From assembly GCA_019414025.1 (NCBI GenBank), contig DXMU01000037.1:62001-126000 (forward strand): a DNA stretch of 64,000 nt, written 5' to 3'. A program made the position numbers and the translations under genes. Origin of the DNA: Collinsella sp. GTDB taxonomy: Bacteria > Actinomycetota > Coriobacteriia > Coriobacteriales > Coriobacteriaceae. Under the pieces are notes generated by a model, which was not told the DNA's origin, did no database searches, and was given only the letters and a program-made list of their open reading frames with translations. Below are positions 43,949 to 52,774 of the stretch, piece by piece. Each line of letters opens with the position of its first letter. Position 1 is the first letter of the stretch.

Positions 43949-45230
43949 TTTGCCCCGCACCCCGTTTTGCCGTATTCATCATCTGGGAGAGCAGCATTTT
44001 TTGCTCGGCATCATACCGGAAGGAAACGCAACGTTTCCCCTCACCGTTTAAGGCGTGGTTGGGGCACCCTCCCATGCACATGGGAAAAGCAAAGCACTCT
44101 TGGCATTCCGGGTCATCCGGCTCATATGCCATCCAGTTAATCATGTTCTTGCTCAACATTGGCGGCTCGAAAATAGTTCCGACCCTCCGCTCCTTCATTC
44201 CAATGTCATCCCAGCACTTATACAAATCTCCGACGGGATCAACCACGTACGAGTTGATTCCAACGGCGCAACATATCCCGAAATTCGTCCCACCAAAAGG
44301 TTGAACTTTGAAGCCCCGCGCAATTGCCCTTTTATAAAACTCAGTCTCCTCATACGAGAACTCTTTTACAGTAAAGCAGTGGCTGTCGTTCGCACATACC
44401 TGATTGATATCGTCAACAGGGGCTAAATAGAAGTGAACCTTATTCATCAGGCCATTTAGCTCGAGATAATCCAATAGCTCTTGAGCGGCCTCGATGTTGG
44501 TCTTGTCGACGTTGCTCCTTATCGAAATATCGATGATGTCGGCACACTCTTTGACGTTCTTGAGAATACGTTCGTATGTAGGGCTTCCGTCGTGAAGAAT
44601 CCTTCTCGAATCGTGATCCGACTTCGATCCATCTATAGTCACTTGCGCGCTCGTCACACCACATGCCGCGAGCCTCCTTGCAACATCAGGCGTCAGCAGA
44701 TAGCCATTTGTCACTATCGATGCGGAATATTCACACGTTGGCCCCACGACATCTTTCAGATCCGACGTAATCCGTTCGATCATCTTCATTCCGAGCAGAG
44801 GCTCGCCGCCGTACCATCCAACTGAGAGACTTGCGATACCAGGATAGTAATCTTTCACGAACTTGGAGAGCTGTGTCAAAACCTCCTCGCCCATCGTCGT
44901 GTACGCCTGTCCCTTTTCATAGCAGTAGGGACAGCAAAAGTTGCAAGCCATCGTTGGCGCAATGGTAAGGGACAGAGCAGTATTCGCAAAGCGCGCGGCG
45001 CGACTTTGCAACCTGATCTCCCCAAGCTCGTCCCTCTCCTCATTGACTAGGATGCCTCCCCTTATCAGCTCCGCGACAAGATCATCGGCATCCCGAACGT
45101 CCCCTTCTTGAATCCTTTTGAATTTCTGCGCGTATTCCGGATTTAACGACAGGATGCCGCCGGTTCGCGCATTCATGATAAGAAGACTTCCGTTATGTTC
45201 ATGCACCACATTAAATTGCGACAGTTTCAC
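43932..45230 (-). CDS. Radical SAM/SPASM peptide maturase
   Basis: 432 residues from a GTG at 45230. The first 80 residues (FNVVHEHNGSLLIMNARTGG) look like the leader-recognition or N-terminal domain found in Cys-rich-peptide maturases. The radical-SAM motif CxxxCxxC is Cys-96, Cys-100, Cys-103 (MACNFCCPYCYE). SAM-binding WYGGEPLLG and VTIDGSKSDHD follow. The SPASM region has the usual cysteines (FGICCAVG; KCWDD; ECQECFAFPMCMGGCP). Such enzymes install thioether or carbon cross-links in RiPP precursors. The likely substrate is the Cys-rich peptide at 47987–48106. Confidence 0.9.
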   Translation of the reverse strand: MKLSQFNVVHEHNGSLLIMNARTGGILSLNPEYAQKFKRIQEGDVRDADDLVAELIRGGILVNEERDELGEIRLQSRAARFANTALSLTIAPTMACNFCCPYCYEKGQAYTTMGEEVLTQLSKFVKDYYPGIASLSVGWYGGEPLLGMKMIERITSDLKDVVGPTCEYSASIVTNGYLLTPDVARRLAACGVTSAQVTIDGSKSDHDSRRILHDGSPTYERILKNVKECADIIDISIRSNVDKTNIEAAQELLDYLELNGLMNKVHFYLAPVDDINQVCANDSHCFTVKEFSYEETEFYKRAIARGFKVQPFGGTNFGICCAVGINSYVVDPVGDLYKCWDDIGMKERRVGTIFEPPMLSKNMINWMAYEPDDPECQECFAFPMCMGGCPNHALNGEGKRCVSFRYDAEQKMLLSQMMNTAKRGAGQNEADA

Positions 45231-45296
45231 TTCGCACCATCTCCATTTCCAATCAAATCCATATCGACCCTCAGACGCTGCGCATACGCCAGCGCA

Positions 45297-46085
45297 CTAC
45301 CTTCTTCGATAAAAACTGCACGAAAGCAGCAATAGACATGCGAGCGACACGATGACCGCATGGCCGCATGCAGCCATCAGGACCGTCCCGCCGGCAGCCC
45401 CGCACGCCCTCATCCAATAAGCCATGTGAACCGGGGGTAAAACGGTTGGGAAACTCATCGCGATAACAAGGCCCGCGAACGTTGCGACCAGCAAGGCTCC
45501 CGACACAAGAGATCTGATCCTGAACACCTCATATGCAACCGCAACCATCAGCGTATAAGCGGCGTCTATAACGATATTCGACAGGAGTGCCGAGGTCACA
45601 TTACCAACCGTAAGGCTGTCTAGACCGCTTCCGGAGCACACGGCAAAGACCGCAGCGACACCGAGAGTAAACGCGATGTAGGGGCACAGCGTATACACTT
45701 CGCAAGCCAATGTCTTTGCCGCAAACAGCTGCCAGCTGCGGAAGCCCCGAGCAATCGAAACTCCCCTTGCCGACACGCTCGTCGCATCACCGAATAGCGT
45801 CCCCGCCACAACAACAGAGACGATTGGGAAGAACACCGTATGCGCCATGGAGACGACACTTAGCCAGGAAGAGATACCCGTTGGCCCAACCCCTATCGAG
45901 AAAAGATAGCCCGGATCGGCGGAAAAGCCAAAGAACTGGCCCTCTCCCCCTGCGGAGACCCATGCGCCGGACCCGGCAAACACATAAATCCCCGCGATGC
46001 CCAAATACATCAGCGCTATTATCACGGCGAGTTTCATTCTCCTTGCGCGGAACAGTTCCGCCCTGACCGACATCCCAAGATTCAT
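45297..46085 (-). CDS. ABC-2-type permease (2)
   Basis: 262 residues from the ATG at 46085, overlapping the upstream permease stop. Six hydrophobic segments (LAVIIALMYLGIAGIYVFAG through VIVSLACLLLLSCSF). The pattern of a long first loop and GVSIARGFRSWQLFAAK resembles lantibiotic-immunity-type and ABC-2 permeases. It pairs with the upstream permease and ATPase. A longer frame upstream is antisense-like overlap with the other permease. Confidence 0.85.
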   Translation of the reverse strand: MNLGMSVRAELFRARRMKLAVIIALMYLGIAGIYVFAGSGAWVSAGGEGQFFGFSADPGYLFSIGVGPTGISSWLSVVSMAHTVFFPIVSVVVAGTLFGDATSVSARGVSIARGFRSWQLFAAKTLACEVYTLCPYIAFTLGVAAVFAVCSGSGLDSLTVGNVTSALLSNIVIDAAYTLMVAVAYEVFRIRSLVSGALLVATFAGLVIAMSFPTVLPPVHMAYWMRACGAAGGTVLMAACGHAVIVSLACLLLLSCSFYRRR

Positions 46086-46900
46086 CGAACCGCCGTCCTT
46101 ACAAATAGCGAGACGAGCGCAACTCCAACCGACACAAGAACAGTGCCGCCCGCATACAGCAAAACCTGAATTACACCAACATTCTGCATACTCAGGGAAC
46201 ACAGGTTCATCAGGTAATACACGGGCGAGAGCATGAGCAGCAAGCTGGGCTGACCGCTTCCGTATGTACTTGGGAACCACACCATCACAAATGTCGAAAC
46301 CGCTATTGCAACGACGCTGCTCGCCACCACACTCCTCGTGAGCAAATACAGGGCGAAGGTAGCGGCGTACATCGAAATGAGCAGCAGCGCGATCATCAGC
46401 GCAATCGATACAAATTGGGCAAACCCTGAGCACGAGGCCCCAACGTCCCATTGGGCCATCTTGGTTAAATACAGCGCAGTCGTAGAAAGAAGATACACGG
46501 CACCGACCAGAGTGCAGTTCACCAACAGCTTCGTGATCACAATCGCCGCCTGCGACACCCCTCGCGATCTCGATACGGCGTAAGCCACGGATTCAAAGTC
46601 TCTCGACGTAGCGTAAACCGCGTAGAGAATCGTCACCGGAATCCAGACCACTGTAGACGCAAAAGACGTCCGGGCAACAGAGCCCAAAACGTCCCCTGCA
46701 TCCACTAGGTTTCCAATAAAACCTATAGCCCCTCCAAGCGTATACGGGTCATCACCGGCGACCATGATCAGCACCTCAGACGAAGTCGCAGCCGCAACCA
46801 CATACAGCACAGCCGCAAGCGCAATCATCAGAGCGGTCGCCGGGTGCCTGGCGAGCAACCATACCTCGCTCCGAAAAGCTGAGATGAACTCGCGTTTCAT
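46082..46900 (-). CDS. ABC-2-type permease (1)
   Basis: 272 residues, ATG overlapping the ATPase stop (TGATG). Six hydrophobic segments, first at LMIALAAVLYVVAAATS after FRSEVWLLARHPATA. The loop SRDFESVAYAVSRSRGVSQAAIV resembles that of permease 2, suggesting paralogues. The three genes form an ATPase plus two-permease transporter typical of immunity or efflux for ribosomal peptides. Confidence 0.87.
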   Translation of the reverse strand: MKREFISAFRSEVWLLARHPATALMIALAAVLYVVAAATSSEVLIMVAGDDPYTLGGAIGFIGNLVDAGDVLGSVARTSFASTVVWIPVTILYAVYATSRDFESVAYAVSRSRGVSQAAIVITKLLVNCTLVGAVYLLSTTALYLTKMAQWDVGASCSGFAQFVSIALMIALLLISMYAATFALYLLTRSVVASSVVAIAVSTFVMVWFPSTYGSGQPSLLLMLSPVYYLMNLCSLSMQNVGVIQVLLYAGGTVLVSVGVALVSLFVRTAVR

Positions 46901-47820
46901 CACAGCTCGCTCTCTCGACCGATGAGCTCCGAATAAAACTCCTCAAGGCTCTTCCTATGAGAATACGCCTCCGCAACCCTCACACCTGCGGTCGAGAGCG
47001 CTTCGATTGCAATGCCCCGCCCTTCCTTTTTCTCCTCATAGCGCATAAGGACGCTGCCGTCCGGCAGAAAAGAATGTGAGGTCTCATCTCCGAGAACCGA
47101 TCTCGTTCGCTCCAGATCGTCCACATGCAACACGAAACCACCGCGGCATGACTTTTCCAGCTGAGGTGCGGTCATCCTTCGAATGAGGCGACCATGACTT
47201 ATGAAGAGGTAATCAGTTGCCAGCTTGTGCATCTCCTCAAGATTGTGGCTGGATACGAGAATCGTTTTACCTTGATCTTTGTTAAGATGCGTAAGGATTT
47301 TTCTTACTTCGACTATCCCCATCGGATCCAGGCCGTTTGTCGGCTCGTCCAGGATCAACAGCTCCGGATCGCCCAGCAACGCTATGGCCAGATCGAGACG
47401 CCTCCTCATTCCCATTGAGAAGTTCTTCACTTTCTTCCCGCCGGCCTCCCCCAAACCGACGGTTGATAACACACCGTCGATGGAACGATCGGTGGGAAGC
47501 CCCCACTCAATACAGCGAACGACCAAGTTGTCTCGCGCGGTCAGATTAGGATACGAAGCATTGAGGTCAGGCATATAACCCAGCCTTTCCCTGCAGCTCC
47601 GTATTTCACGTCTCCCGGTTTGCCCAAACATCGAGATCGTTCCTGACGATGGCTCCGAAAGCCCCGTGATCAATCGAATTAACGTGCTCTTGCCGGCACC
47701 ATTCTCCCCAATGAGTGCACACAGCTCGCCTTCCATTAAAGAGAACGAGACTGATTTAACCGCTTCAAACCCGCCATATCTCTTGGATATGGCACGCAAT
47801 TCAACTGGGACTTCCCGCAT
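46900..47820 (-). CDS. ABC transporter ATPase of the RiPP cluster
   Basis: 306 residues from the ATG at 47820, chosen because GGGGAGG lies nine bases upstream; longer frames are open but unsupported. Walker A GENGAGKSTL, Q-loop YMPDLNASYP, signature NFSMGMRRRLDLA, Walker B LLILDEPTNGLDP and SSHNLEE mark a BcrA/CcmA-type ATPase. The C-terminus is the family's regulatory extension. It energises the two permeases downstream. Confidence 0.93.
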   Translation of the reverse strand: MREVPVELRAISKRYGGFEAVKSVSFSLMEGELCALIGENGAGKSTLIRLITGLSEPSSGTISMFGQTGRREIRSCRERLGYMPDLNASYPNLTARDNLVVRCIEWGLPTDRSIDGVLSTVGLGEAGGKKVKNFSMGMRRRLDLAIALLGDPELLILDEPTNGLDPMGIVEVRKILTHLNKDQGKTILVSSHNLEEMHKLATDYLFISHGRLIRRMTAPQLEKSCRGGFVLHVDDLERTRSVLGDETSHSFLPDGSVLMRYEEKKEGRGIAIEALSTAGVRVAEAYSHRKSLEEFYSELIGRESEL

Positions 47821-47958
47821 GGACGACATCCTCCCCGTCAATAAAAAGGGACGACATGGCAATTGTGCGGGGTTATAGGTAACGTCGGTTCGCCCCCCCA
47901 TATTGCAATGCCACATCGCCCCTCAGGCGCTGCTGGCCAAAATATCTTTGAACAGTCT

Positions 47959-48000
47959 GTGCACGCCGTACGGCGTGCACTATCCGCTAAAAGCGGATAG
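47959..48000 (-). other. Palindrome and stop-codon hairpin after the Cys-rich peptide gene
   Basis: 47980–48000 forms CTATCCGC / GCGGATAG with the peptide's TAG stop at the loop. Immediately downstream, 47959–47980 is a 22-bp perfect palindrome. Together they probably lower readthrough into the transporter and enzyme genes or protect the peptide mRNA. Confidence 0.7.
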
Positions 48001-48106
48001 TGCACTCCTGTGAAGAACACTTGGTGCTGCAGCTGCCGTGCGCGTAGAAGAAGCAGTTGCCGCACGCGGGTGCAACGCCTTCCTCCGGCTCGTTAATCCA
48101 ATCCAT
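47987..48106 (-). CDS. Cys-rich RiPP precursor peptide (39 aa)
   Basis: A 39-codon ORF preceded by the strong ribosome site GGAAAGGAGGGAGAG. The acidic leader (MDWINEPEEGVAPA) is followed by a core with five cysteines at 15, 18, 26, 30 and 35: the spacing is C-x2-C-x7-C-x3-C-x4-C, with aromatic CFFYAHGSC and KCSSQECTIRF at the end. It heads the cluster of transporter, radical-SAM and exporter genes and has its own promoter at 48145–48173. Sactipeptide- or ranthipeptide-like crosslinking is inferred from the SPASM enzyme; the modified residues are unknown. Confidence 0.82.
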   Translation of the reverse strand: MDWINEPEEGVAPACGNCFFYAHGSCSTKCSSQECTIRF

Positions 48107-48144
48107 CTCTCCCTCCTTTCCTTGCATACCGAATTGATAATGTT

Positions 48145-48173
48145 ATTCTAATTCAATATATATCATATTTCAA
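48145..48173 (-). promoter_or_regulatory. Promoter of the RiPP operon
   Basis: On the minus strand TTGAAA (48168–48173), a 17-base spacer, then TAGAAT (48145–48150), in an unusually AT-rich tract. The start codon of the peptide lies 38 bases downstream. The remaining 48107–48357 spacer holds no ORF. Confidence 0.8.
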
Positions 48174-48294
48174 TATAAGCTTATTTATATATTACACAAG
48201 GTAAGCACCCCCCCTGCATCCAGCACAGGAAATGACTCTCTCGTTCCCCAGTGACGCGGCGAGAAATACAGGCCACTGCAGGACGTTGAATGAA

Positions 48295-48326
48295 CAGCCC
48301 GTGAAAACCGTTGTTTTCACGGGCTG
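48295..48326 (-). terminator. Terminator after the Xre regulator
   Basis: Perfect 14-bp stem CAGCCCGTGAAAAC / GTTTTCACGGGCTG with a 4-base loop, 30 bases after the stop at 48358, separating the regulator from the RiPP promoter. Confidence 0.75.
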
Positions 48327-48357
48327 CACCTGCTCAATACTTTTTTATTCTCCAGCC

Positions 48358-48687
48358 TCAGTCGTCTCTAAGATCGACCACGTAAACATGATCTGACTCC
48401 AGGACCGGGTCATCACCCGTCGCGGTCGCCCTGCTCAGCGCGTTGCGGGCGCGCCGCGTCGCCAGTTCCTCAAGTTCTCTTTCGTTGACGCGCTTAATAA
48501 GATCGCCAGGCTGGCAATCAAGCTCTACGCAAATATCCAGCAATGTCTTTAACCTAATTGCCTTCACCTTGCCATTTCGTATTTTTGAGATACTTGCCGG
48601 TGTGTGCCCGGTCGCCCGAATGATATCCGTACTCGTCTTTCCGCGTCGAAGCAATAAGCTTTCAAGCTCAATAATCAGATAGTCCAT
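48358..48687 (-). CDS. YozG-type Xre-family regulator
   Basis: 109 residues from the ATG at 48687 (GAGGGGCGGC). Helix-turn-helix TSTDIIRATGHTPASISKI with RLKTLLDICVELDCQPGDLI matches the short YozG-type Cro/C1 group. The C-terminus ends in SDHVYVVDLRDD. It lies 8 bases after a DUF2975 gene, a pair often found together. It may control the neighbouring RiPP or transporter genes. Confidence 0.9.
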   Translation of the reverse strand: MDYLIIELESLLLRRGKTSTDIIRATGHTPASISKIRNGKVKAIRLKTLLDICVELDCQPGDLIKRVNERELEELATRRARNALSRATATGDDPVLESDHVYVVDLRDD

Positions 48688-48695
48688 GCCGCCCC

Positions 48696-49235
48696 TCACA
48701 CCAAATCCTCGGTCTGGTCTTGAAGCAGAGCTCCGTAGCGCCATATCGCAGAAATCGAGAAGCAGCAAACGGCCCCCAGCACAGCACCAATATCTATGGG
48801 CAGGGCCAGGTTTTCAAACATCGAATAGGCGTTCCCCAGCAAGTCGAAGGGGCCAATCACTATCGAAAGAAACCCCGGAGAAAACAAGAGGTCACCTATT
48901 GCTGCTGCAACAAACAGCCACCCGATAATCGAGATTCTTCGAGCATGCGAAAGGGTAAAGGGCGATTCGCCATGAGCCATGTCCATGCTGATTCCCCGCA
49001 GGGTCCATGTGGCCCCTCCGGAAATCAGAAGATACATCAAAGGAACCACTACGGAAACCGTCTTTGATGGATCATATAGGTTTCCTTGAGCAGCCATAAG
49101 CCCAATGGAAATAACCACCACCACCGAACAGCAACACACCGCTATAAACAGTGCCGTAAACAGAATCCCAAGCCTTCTTCCGAGAGTCATCATCTTCTGG
49201 ATGGACTTATCGATCTTCTGGGCGCTATTCACCAC
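48696..49235 (-). CDS. DUF2975 membrane protein
   Basis: 179 residues with four membrane helices (GILFTALFIAVCCCSVVVV; SVVVPLMYLLISGGATW; IIGWLFVAAAIGDLL; IDIGAVLGAVCCFSIS). The layout and the partner Xre gene fit DUF2975. The function is unknown; a membrane-linked control of the small regulator has been suggested only by gene context. Confidence 0.85.
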   Translation of the reverse strand: MVNSAQKIDKSIQKMMTLGRRLGILFTALFIAVCCCSVVVVISIGLMAAQGNLYDPSKTVSVVVPLMYLLISGGATWTLRGISMDMAHGESPFTLSHARRISIIGWLFVAAAIGDLLFSPGFLSIVIGPFDLLGNAYSMFENLALPIDIGAVLGAVCCFSISAIWRYGALLQDQTEDLV

Positions 49236-49352
49236 AGCTCCTCCTAAAGCAATCAGAGGTCTTCTTACTTACTGTTTTTCCTACATTGTAACGAACTCGA
49301 TAAGAAGAGGGTCGCTTCACGCCGCGCAATCCCGAACTCCAAGCGTTTCTCA

Positions 49353-50957
49353 TCAGCATTGCCCATCTTTCGAGTCGAAATTCAAATCCAGTTTCTTATC
49401 GCATGCCAAAATCAAATCCTGATCGTGGCTTACAACAAGAATTAGCTGATTAAAGGGGTTTCGAGAGACATACTCCGTGAACTCCCGACGGCTTTCTTCG
49501 TCTAAATCATTCGTCGGCTCGTCAAACACAAGCACTTCCGGTTGCCTGCAAAGTGCTGAGATTATCCTTAGCTTCCGATACTCTCCACCAGAAAGGTCCC
49601 TACAATTCTTACCTTTTAACGATTCGACGGTTCGGCAGAAACTCGGCACAAGCTCGCAGAGATGCTCGCCCGTTCCCCGAATCGATGCCCTCTCAAGATA
49701 GTGTTCCACCGTTTCATTCGGAATAAAGAGCTTTTGCGGGCACACCGCAAACAGGTCATGTCGGATCGTCTCCATATCGAGCTCTTCATATGGCACCGAC
49801 CCCAAAGTCCGATGCCCCCCAGCAGAATATAGTCCAAGAAGCACCTTCAGAAACGTGCTTTTGCCGCATCCGTTCGGCCCGGTAATGGCATAGGTTTTCC
49901 CCCTCTCGACCTCCACGGAGAGATCGCGGTACAAGTAGGACTTTTCCGCATATCGGTACGCGATGTTGGACAACGATATGCTCTCCACGTGCCCAACCGA
50001 GATGGTGCCGCGGTCCTCGGCGCCTTCCGACAGAGCCTCCAATCGGTCGAACGAGGCCCTCGCGTCCTGATATGATTTGAAATAATTCAAATAATATTTG
50101 AAGCATCCGAACGCCATCGAGTAATACGAGTTCACCATTGTGAACTCGCCAATGCTCATTCTTCCGCTTAATATTTCCATTCCGGAGATCACAAGCAACG
50201 CTCCCCGGAACACAGATGAGATCAGGCCGTCGCTCGAGGTGGCCAGATTCGAGACCCTACTTGCTTTCATGTAAATCGGGTAGTACCCCTCGAATATCCC
50301 CTTGAGCGTACGGGCACTCTGGTCATATGCCCCATCGCACTTAATGTCAAACAACTGCGACAGCTCGCCGCTCACGGATGCGAACAGCTTGCTCAACCCC
50401 TCTTTGTTCGCAAGCGAACTGTTGTACAGCGGCTTTTTCAACACCCTAAATAAAATGAAGTATGCCCCAAGCGAACATGTACTTAACGCCAGAAACACCG
50501 GGTTAATTGAAAACAGAATGATGAAAATAAACACAATCAGAACGATGTTAAGCCCGATTGTCAGGAAGTTGTTCACGACAAACGATGACACCGCATTCGA
50601 ATCCGCATACACCCTCTGCGTTGTATAGGATGAATCCGCCTGCTCCCCCTTTTCCAAGGGCCCTCGTTCAAACGACTCACACGTGGCCCCCATCAGTCTC
50701 GTAGTCATCTCCAAAATGACGCGCGATACGTTCACGCCCATCGCATACGACATGAAGGATGCCGATATCCCTATGCTGGCAACAAAGGCTGCAAACCATA
50801 CGACGCGAGATGGATCCCTATTCGTCACGAGAAAATCTACAAACCCACCGTTTAAGGCGGGCATGACGCACGAGTGAGCATAATTCACCGACATGAGAAT
50901 CACGAAAAGCCGCGACCCTTTACAGCGAAATAACTCGTTAACCGTCTTCTTAAACAT
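49353..50957 (-). CDS. Second ABC exporter (fused membrane and ATPase domains)
   Basis: 534 residues from the ATG at 50957 (MFKKTVNELFR). Exporter membrane domain (about 15–310) with long helices, then Walker A ITGPNGCGKSTFLKV, signature RDLSGGEYRKLRI, Walker B LVFDEPTNDLDEE and VVSHDQD. The shared organisation with 42314–43948 suggests a related peptide or immunity exporter. No peptidase domain. It is preceded by a DUF3784-like gene. Confidence 0.88.
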   Translation of the reverse strand: MFKKTVNELFRCKGSRLFVILMSVNYAHSCVMPALNGGFVDFLVTNRDPSRVVWFAAFVASIGISASFMSYAMGVNVSRVILEMTTRLMGATCESFERGPLEKGEQADSSYTTQRVYADSNAVSSFVVNNFLTIGLNIVLIVFIFIILFSINPVFLALSTCSLGAYFILFRVLKKPLYNSSLANKEGLSKLFASVSGELSQLFDIKCDGAYDQSARTLKGIFEGYYPIYMKASRVSNLATSSDGLISSVFRGALLVISGMEILSGRMSIGEFTMVNSYYSMAFGCFKYYLNYFKSYQDARASFDRLEALSEGAEDRGTISVGHVESISLSNIAYRYAEKSYLYRDLSVEVERGKTYAITGPNGCGKSTFLKVLLGLYSAGGHRTLGSVPYEELDMETIRHDLFAVCPQKLFIPNETVEHYLERASIRGTGEHLCELVPSFCRTVESLKGKNCRDLSGGEYRKLRIISALCRQPEVLVFDEPTNDLDEESRREFTEYVSRNPFNQLILVVSHDQDLILACDKKLDLNFDSKDGQC

Positions 50958-51051
50958 GCCAGCCCCCATCAAGCGACCTTTTATCCAAAACTGAATTAGT
51001 TCGCCGCTTAATCGCTCCCATACACTCCTTATTGTTAATCCTCGCAAAACA

Positions 51052-51405
51052 CTATCGCGGGTTGCGATGCCCAGGATTCCGTTTCGCCTTGATATACATA
51101 CGAATAGACTCCCTATTTACATAGGCAAGTGCGGCGATTATTACGGCAGCCACCATCAGACCGAAAATCGCCCTTTTGTCCGGAAAAAGGGACGAAAAAA
51201 GGAGACATATTGCGGAGAAAACTATAACCGCCCCCACCGCTCGGTTTGTGCCTAGAGACTCGGCCGTCCGCTTTTCCTCCTCTAAACGCCCTCCCGATAG
51301 CGATGACATTCCAGCAAGCAATCCCGTGAGCTTGCCTCGATACATCATTATTCCGAACACCAGCAGCAGGCATGACCCCACCATTGGAACCACAACGTCC
51401 GACAT
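51052..51405 (-). CDS. DUF3784-like small membrane protein
   Basis: About 117 residues from the ATG at 51405, eight bases after GGAG; starts at 51411 (ATG) or 51414 (GTG) are too close to it. Three hydrophobic segments (VPMVGSCLLLVFGIMMYRG; AVGAVIVFSAICLLFSSLF; FGLMVAAVIIAALAYVNR) with RGKLTGLLAGMSSLSG between the first two match DUF3784 membrane proteins. Function unknown. Confidence 0.75.
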   Translation of the reverse strand: MSDVVVPMVGSCLLLVFGIMMYRGKLTGLLAGMSSLSGGRLEEEKRTAESLGTNRAVGAVIVFSAICLLFSSLFPDKRAIFGLMVAAVIIAALAYVNRESIRMYIKAKRNPGHRNPR

Positions 51406-51420
51406 CGCCATCACTCCAGT

Positions 51421-52251
51421 CCATTCCTTGTCATCGAATCCTTGCGGCGGCTCAGCACATCTGGCGTCAAATGCAACCTCGTGTCAAACGGACTGCTCGC
51501 AAGCTCAATTACTTTGCATGAGCTCGAACATACCGGTTTAAACGGCATACAGTTTAGCCTCGATGGCCTACGTGATTCTCATGAACATATGCGGGGGTTC
51601 CCGGGGCTATACGACCGGGTACTAGACGCCATCGATATCACGCTGAACGAAACTTCGCTGCACCTTTCGATTGCCTTTTGTCCAACATCATTTAATGTCG
51701 ACGATTTCAAACCAGTTTGCACGATGCTCCGGGACAAGCTGAAATCGTCGAGCAGGACCGACCGAATTGACCTTCGAGTTCAGCCACTTATGCTCCTCGG
51801 CAGAGCCCGAAAAAACCGCACAATTCGCCCTTCAAATAATCAATACCGTCGGTTGGTCAACACGATCAACGACCTTCGATACGATCCAGGCTATCGAGGC
51901 TACTTCATGTTTGAGTGGGGCGACCCCATCGACCACTTGGTCAGATTCCCCCAGCTGCAGATGCAATTTGACCAAGTGGCCATCCACGCCAATGGCGATA
52001 TCGTCGTATCCCCCTATATACCTCTCATCATTGGAAACGTTCGCAAACACAGTCTTCAGGAATACTACGATGCCGGAATGGCAACCGTTTGGGATAAACC
52101 CGTTATTACCGCGTTGGCCAATCGCATGCACTCGATTGACGAGATGGAAGAGATCTCATCGTTGATTGCAGACATCAATATGGACGGCGACCTCTATATC
52201 GACCTAATCGATGACGATCTAGGCGACCTGAGCGTCCTGTCCCAACTCTAA
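51421..52251 (+). pseudogene. Truncated radical-SAM maturase lacking the cluster motif
   Basis: The readable frame (from about 51421, ORF from 51442) matches the second half of a radical-SAM domain: SGVKCNLVSNGLL, GLNGIQFSLDGLRDSHEHMRGF, and a SPASM-like end AIHANGDIVVSPYIPLIIGN in which the usual cysteines are absent. The N-terminal third with CxxxCxxC is missing; the region upstream is the divergent DUF3784 gene. So it cannot bind the catalytic cluster as it stands. It immediately precedes a peptide gene with a strong ribosome site. Confidence 0.75.
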
Positions 52252-52263
52252 GGAGATGTTCCC

Positions 52264-52446
52264 ATGTACGAGACCCCAGAAGTAGAGAAGATGGATTCCA
52301 AAACCGGCCCCATTCCCGTTGTAGTCAACTTCGCAGCCGTCGTGGATAACGTAGTTGCAGCCGTCTACGATGCCGTCGTTGCGGCCTACGCATTCTGGTA
52401 CTCGGCAGATAACGACGGCACCGGGGCAAGTACGGCACAAAACTAG
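52264..52446 (+). CDS. Putative RiPP precursor peptide (60 aa)
   Basis: 60 residues; AAGGAGATGTTCCC precedes the ATG, and only 12 bases separate it from the truncated maturase. The N-terminus MYETPEVEKMDSKTGP resembles leaders recognised by RiPP enzymes. The core is strongly hydrophobic and Val/Ala-rich (VVDNVVAAVYDAVVAAYAFW) and ends in a polar tail (YSADNDGTGASTAQN). There are no cysteines. It may be cross-linked at aromatic or aliphatic residues, or be a relic now that the enzyme is broken. Confidence 0.65.
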   Translation: MYETPEVEKMDSKTGPIPVVVNFAAVVDNVVAAVYDAVVAAYAFWYSADNDGTGASTAQN

Positions 52447-52774
52447 TCGCCAACCCATCGAGCAATCACCTCGCCTATCGCTGCATGCGATTGACTGCGC
52501 AGCCCTAGCCAACGCCCAGAGCGCCTTGAAGAGCTGCTTGTAAAATTCGCTCATTCAACAACGCGATCTCTTCACCAATCTCGGCCGGCCCGACAGAACT
52601 GCACACCAGTCGGACCGGCCAGACCCATAAAACGCTGCGTCCCGTCCACACCACACCTCACGAAACTCGCACTGCCACCACATGGGCGATTCGCGCCTCG
52701 ATGTTGCGGCGCGATACTATCACGAATAGTCCCCGTCCAACAAGGCTATCCCTTCCACAGGCGTTTCAACTGTC
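52447..52774. other. Intergenic region after the second peptide
   Basis: No ORF with a ribosome site. A GGCCGG..CCGAC / GTCGG..CCGGCC hairpin at 52583–52620 may terminate the peptide transcript. Confidence 0.4.
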
